Assembly (NCBI RefSeq): GCF_000224145.3 | Contig: NC_020179.2 | Location: forward strand, 4,125,417-4,189,416 | Length of the DNA stretch: 64,000 bases | Source: Ciona intestinalis | Lineage: Eukaryota; Chordata; Ascidiacea; Phlebobranchia; Cionidae | Direction of reading: 5' to 3' | Shown: piece by piece, positions 59,868-64,000 of the stretch | Position numbering within the stretch: position 1 is the first letter of the stretch | How the letters are laid out: every line of letters starts with the position of its first letter | The notes under the pieces: model-generated | Seen by the model: only the letters and a program-made list of their open reading frames with translations | The model's database searches: none | Told to the model about the DNA's origin: nothing | Made by a program: the position numbers and the translations under genes

Positions 59868-62333
59868 TTACGGCCTGACGTAGTCTCTGACGTAGCTGGG
59901 AATTCCCTTATTTTCTCCAGTACCATATCTGGGGGGTCCCCGTTTTAAAGCTTCGATTCTTTTCTCCAACGCAAGTCTTGCTTCTTCAGCTGCTCGGTTC
60001 CTCTGCAATGTATGGCTTATTACCGCCACCTCACGGTTTGGATATTTGCAACAACTTACCGCTAAGTTGCCCTGTCGAGTCGCTTCCTCTTGTATTGATA
60101 ATTTCTTTAAAAATTCACTCACGCGACGGCGCTGTTGAGTCTCTTTGTCCTTTGCGTCACCAAGTAACTTTTCTCTTTTCATTTTTTCTCTTTCGTCAAA
60201 TTTAAACAACAAATTAATGATGATTGAAAAACCTTATTTATTTATTTGAACAGGTTTAATCTGCATTGAAATTTACACACTAAGCCCCTGATGACCTATT
60301 TAGTTGTTTATCAAATCATGTCCATGGTCTCCTGTAGGTCATTTGTTACAAAGTTTTAAATAAAGTAAAAAAAAAAACACATTAAAACTAAACACTAATT
60401 ATCCTCACAAATACTCACGAGAACTTGGCCAGATTAAAATACTTGGCGACATCAATCGTTGTGTCCCAACACATGTTGTCACCTTCCAAGTTACCTTCTG
60501 CGTCTTTCTTGTACACGGTGACGTCATATATCTTCCCATCAAGCGCCTATACAACATGTTGGTTACGTCACAATACTCATTTTAACCATGACGTCACAAA
60601 CCTCGATTGCTGAACGATTGTTCAACTCAACAGAAGGATCTTTACGCGCAACTTGCAACTTCCTACGTTTTCGTCGTCGTTTCCTTTTCGGTTGACAAAC
60701 TTTGACGTCATCGGTGCTGACGTCATCTTGTTTAGTGACGTCGTTGTCTGCCATTCTTATTATTTCCAGCGGATCGGAAACCTTCATATTACCAGGCAAA
60801 TCAATAAGTTGATTTATAGTAGGAATATCATCAGTCTCTGAGATTGATAAGTTCGTCTTCACAACAGAAGCTACAGATTGCTCGTCGTCCTCGTTGAAAG
60901 CAAGCACGTTCGACATAGAAGAAAACTTCGTCATTTTCAACCGCTGTGCGTGTGGGGGCCTGGGTAACATGGGGAATTTCCCCACCGTCTGTACTCGCCC
61001 CAGTTTTTCCTTGGGAAGTACCTGGATGGATTTAAGGGAAAGTCCCGGTAGGGGTTGCGAAACAACCTCAACCAAACCCCCAGCTATTGTTTGCCTTCTT
61101 CTAATTGCCGGCTTCTCGTTCTCCAACGCCACAGCGCTTATGACGTCATCATCTTCACTCTGTGACGTCATAGTAGAGTTTAATTGTTGACTCTTCTTGA
61201 AAGAAATATCAATATCTGCGCTATTGGTCACGTCGATTTGTTTTTGAAGGTTTTTCTGCGACGAACCAGACTTGTTCGACTTTGCAAACACTTCGGATGT
61301 CTCGCCATCTTCGATTTCGTCTCTTTCCAAGTTAAATTGGTTTAAATTTGAAACTGTTAACGGTACACACTGGTTCGGTTCTTCTAACCACTCGCTTGTC
61401 ACAGCAGGAACATGGGTACGTGTGAATCTAGATGACGTGTCGAAGTCTTGGTAGTTTTCTTGGACGGATAACTTGTCAATACACTCTGTGTAAAAAAACA
61501 AATATCATTTTATCCCATATAGCCCTCGTAATGGTTGCATTGAATATTTGCAATCACATAAATACGCAGCATTGTTTATAGCTTTAACAATTCAGGCATA
61601 ACTTACCATTTAAATTATTACGTTCATTTTCTAAACTCTGCGGAAACTCTTCCACGGAAACCACATTCCGTCTTTCGTTCCTTCGTTTCGACTTTTTCCA
61701 CTTCATGGTTTCTTCCTTGTCCCTCCTGTCATCTGTTCTAGTCTTCTTGATAATCTTCTTAGCTCGACTAAGCTTTAGTAGCGATCTGTACATATCGTCT
61801 TGTTGCTTGTTCATCTTGCGAAGCTCGAACCTCGTATCTTTGTGCCATATGTTCAACTGTAACAACGTTTGCCATTAACACGCGTTGTCTTATATATGCA
61901 GAACAGTTATAGTTACGCTGTAAGCTTAAAATTATATCTTTTTAAAGGCCGATGCTGGTGCATATATGATGGTGACGCCCTACTTGCCTATATACACAGG
62001 GCGGGGTTATAAGATTTATTTTTAGTTTGGTTTATTATCCTACATCACCTATAAAGTTACATACGTGGTAAGCTGTAAGCGGGCACGATAAACGAGGTGC
62101 CATCATCGGGAACCGTCTTACTTATAACCCCTATGGTTGCTCCGCGATACAAAAATGAATAAGTTACATTCCTTAACCCAGCCGTGTGACCTCTTTTTTA
62201 AGGACATGATTTTCCGCCAAGTTACAATTCTTAACGAAGCTTGACACTTCACTCGTCCTTGTACTTCGTAATGATATCCCTGCATCTCCGCCAGCTCGTA
62301 TAACTGACCGTAAAGCAACTGCTGCTGAGACAT
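59868..62333 (-). CDS. Unrecognised basic, coiled-coil-containing protein
   Basis: Six exons in phase, 544 residues: 62226-62333, 61607-61856, 60602-61485, 60419-60546, 60060-60189, 59868-60002. Exon 2 encodes a basic helical stretch (KKIIKKTRTDDRRDKEE). Exon 3 is largely acidic and Ser-rich, probably disordered, and ends in a Lys/Arg cluster (QPKRKRRRKRRKLQ) that could be a nuclear localisation signal. Exon 4 has a compact motif (ALDGKIYDVTVYKK...CWDTTIDVAKYFNLAKF). The last two exons form a charged helix ending GTGENKGIPSYVRDYVRP. The intron between the last two exons is only 57 bp. I cannot assign a family or function. The start is the first ATG of the most upstream in-phase exon; a further upstream exon cannot be excluded. 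Confidence 0.72.
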
Positions 62334-62399
62334 TCCTCATTGTACAGGTAACGTGTTTTAAACACTATATATATTGCTGCAGATATGCGAAGACTATAA

Positions 62400-62557
62400 T
62401 TTAATTTCTTAACCGTATCTTAAACAATAACAACGCCCTTTTAAGAGTTGTAGGAATAATGGTATAAAGTTATGTAAATACCTTTGTTTACAACCAAATA
62501 GAATGAAAATAAATAATGAAAAATAAACCGTCTTACCTCAACGTACTATATTGTAGA
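62400..62557. mobile_element. Decayed MITE-like element
   Basis: The interior has the family core (AAACAATAACAACGCCCTTT, AGAGTTGTAGGAATAATGG, TTTGTTTACAACCAAATAG), and the right end is CCGTCTTACCTCAACGTACTA. The left terminal repeat is not clear. Confidence 0.5.
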
Positions 62558-63604
62558 CATTTAAAACAACGCCTTCTCTATATCAATGTAACTGCATATA
62601 AAAACGAAACTTCCTCAGATGATTCAGAAAAAAGTTAAATAAAATTTGTTATAACCACAAACACGTGTTATACTTTCCACACATCCAACATTGTTGACTT
62701 AACCACAATACTCTGTCTCTCATTAACATGGAAACCTTTAATTAAAACTGGACAATACCGACGAATGTTTACATCGGACCAAGGATACGCTTGCTGTAAA
62801 AACAGTGTATATCTTAAAGAACTTTGTCTCAGTACGTTAAGGATAAATATTTTACTCGAATAAATAAATTTAAGCAAATCCGTGTTACCATGCAGTTGAT
62901 TGGTGGATCTTACTTGCAGATGTAACGCTAACTATAACTGATGCTAAAACCTTGTCAGACGACAAGGTAAAGGGATACACATAGCTTATACCTTTAGGAT
63001 GCATAAGCTATTTTGTCTGTAAGGGGCTATATTGGTAAAGGGTCATATTTCATTGAACGCCGCGAAATTAAAAGCCATTAAATATATTTTAAACAAAGAT
63101 AACGCTTTAAAAACTAAGCTTACCTAAACCAAACGCCATTAAACGCAGTCTAACCGAACCAAACACGGCTAAACCTGGCTTAACTAAACCACGCGCATGG
63201 CGGATGTAAGAGCTGACTAAGCCGTCAAGAAAACTTGGTTTCTCCGACGCTTTCGTGGTTTATAAGACTCTAGAATACGATCATACACTCAAGGTCTTGC
63301 TAACAGTAACCACGGACTTATAAGTGGCGCTTATCTAAATTCGAAGGCTGACTTCTCGGGCGACAAAAATTGGATGTTTAATAAAACTAGATTTCATCTT
63401 TTTGATCGAAATCGCGTCCTTATTGTGACGTGGACGCCAAGTTATATGACGGTTTATATAAATAGTCGATTATGATGTCACAAATTCTTTGATTTTGAAA
63501 GAAAAAGTTTTTACAGCGTTACAATACTTTCGCGTCGTTATATTGTGATGGAATAATCGCGTTTAACATTGTTTGTTTAGCGCTTTCTTACATCCGAACA
63601 TCGA

Positions 63605-63677
63605 CCAGTGTTGCCAGGTAAAATATTTTCCGTTTCGTTAAGAAACAAACCGCAAAATTTTTGCCCGGCAACACTGG
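63605..63677. repeat. Hairpin-forming inverted repeat
   Basis: CCAGTGTTGCC at the left pairs perfectly with GGCAACACTGG at the right, and pairing continues inward with some mismatches through AAAAT/ATTTT-type sequence. The whole is 73 bases. Confidence 0.65.
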
Positions 63678-64000
63678 ATGCGTCATTAGTTTATGTCGTC
63701 ATAGACTCACCATTTAAACAAGTAGCATTGTTACGAAATAACTGACATTCGTTGATAGAAGTGTTTTCCGACTTTCGTATTATGACGTATATAATCCGCA
63801 ACAATCTACCATTCCGTTCTTTTGTGACGTCATAGTATTAAATTTCAGAAGCAATATTTCTAGAATGATTAAATTCCAGAAAACGATTCGAACTTGAGAT
63901 TCTCGTTAACGCAATCGACTATGACGTCACAAGTGATATTATGAGACGAACAATAATATCTCGAAACACTCGAGACATGACGCGATATTGGGTGAATTAC

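Larger units (their letters stand above)
62334..64000. other. Right-end intergenic region
   Basis: No supported gene. It contains a decayed MITE-like copy (about 62400-62557), a run of TAAACCAAAC-type repeats (63118-63196), a 73-base hairpin (63605-63677) and several TGACGTCA-like sites. It may be upstream sequence of the leftward gene ending at 62333. Confidence 0.5.

Noticed and set aside
1-64000. Retroviral, LTR-type or Polinton-type elements
   Set aside because: No capsid, polymerase, integrase or envelope-like coding sequence and no long direct terminal repeats were seen.

Overview
The window looks like nuclear DNA of a tunicate, most likely a Ciona-type ascidian. It is AT-rich, has many short introns, and carries a tRNA-derived SINE, short inverted-repeat MITE-like elements and small tandem repeats dispersed through introns. 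The conserved proteins have chordate-type domain architectures. I can support nine genes. Gene models were built by hand from splice signals, reading phase and family similarity; no search was run. I saw no retroviral, LTR or Polinton-like coding sequence.

Layout. (1) 1-11.7 kb, minus strand: a tandem cluster of a secreted protein family I do not recognise. Copies A (7885-11018) and B (2593-5370) are present in full; copy C shows only its first coding exon (389-572). Each has a signal-peptide exon, a Cys-containing N-terminal domain exon, one large exon of Leu/Gly/Ser/Thr repeats (LLPLLLL blocks, DPVTG spacers) and a short C-terminal exon. All three copies share a promoter module with fixed spacing. 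(2) 11.7-16.0 kb: intergenic, with two MITE-like copies. (3) 16.0-23.8 kb, minus: complete 13-exon myotubularin-related phosphatase of the MTMR6/7/8 group. (4) 24.4-25.6 kb, plus: mitochondrial NAD isocitrate dehydrogenase alpha subunit with an uninterrupted coding region, head to head with the MTMR gene. (5) 26.6-46.1 kb, minus: a 38-exon golgin-245/GOLGA4-type gene of about 2,097 residues with a C-terminal GRIP domain. (6) 46.5-48.7 kb, minus: a tectonic (ciliary transition-zone) protein with an uninterrupted coding region. (7) 49.3-54.1 kb, plus: 11-exon mitochondrial DNAJA3/Tid1 co-chaperone, head to head with tectonic. (8) 54.3-56.2 kb, minus, and 57.5-59.4 kb, plus: two divergent four-membrane-span genes; the first has a claudin-like motif, the second a furin-like basic site. 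(9) 59.9-62.3 kb, minus: an unrecognised 544-residue basic, partly coiled-coil protein. (10) 62.3-64.0 kb: no gene seen.

The conserved genes are housekeeping functions (phosphoinositide turnover, TCA cycle, Golgi tethering, cilium gate, mitochondrial folding) with no obvious shared pathway; their head-to-head spacing suggests shared promoter regions. The novel part is the tandem repeat-protein cluster, where exon 1 is identical between copies A and C while flanking introns differ, and where copy A carries four small indels in its repeat exon that together restore the frame.
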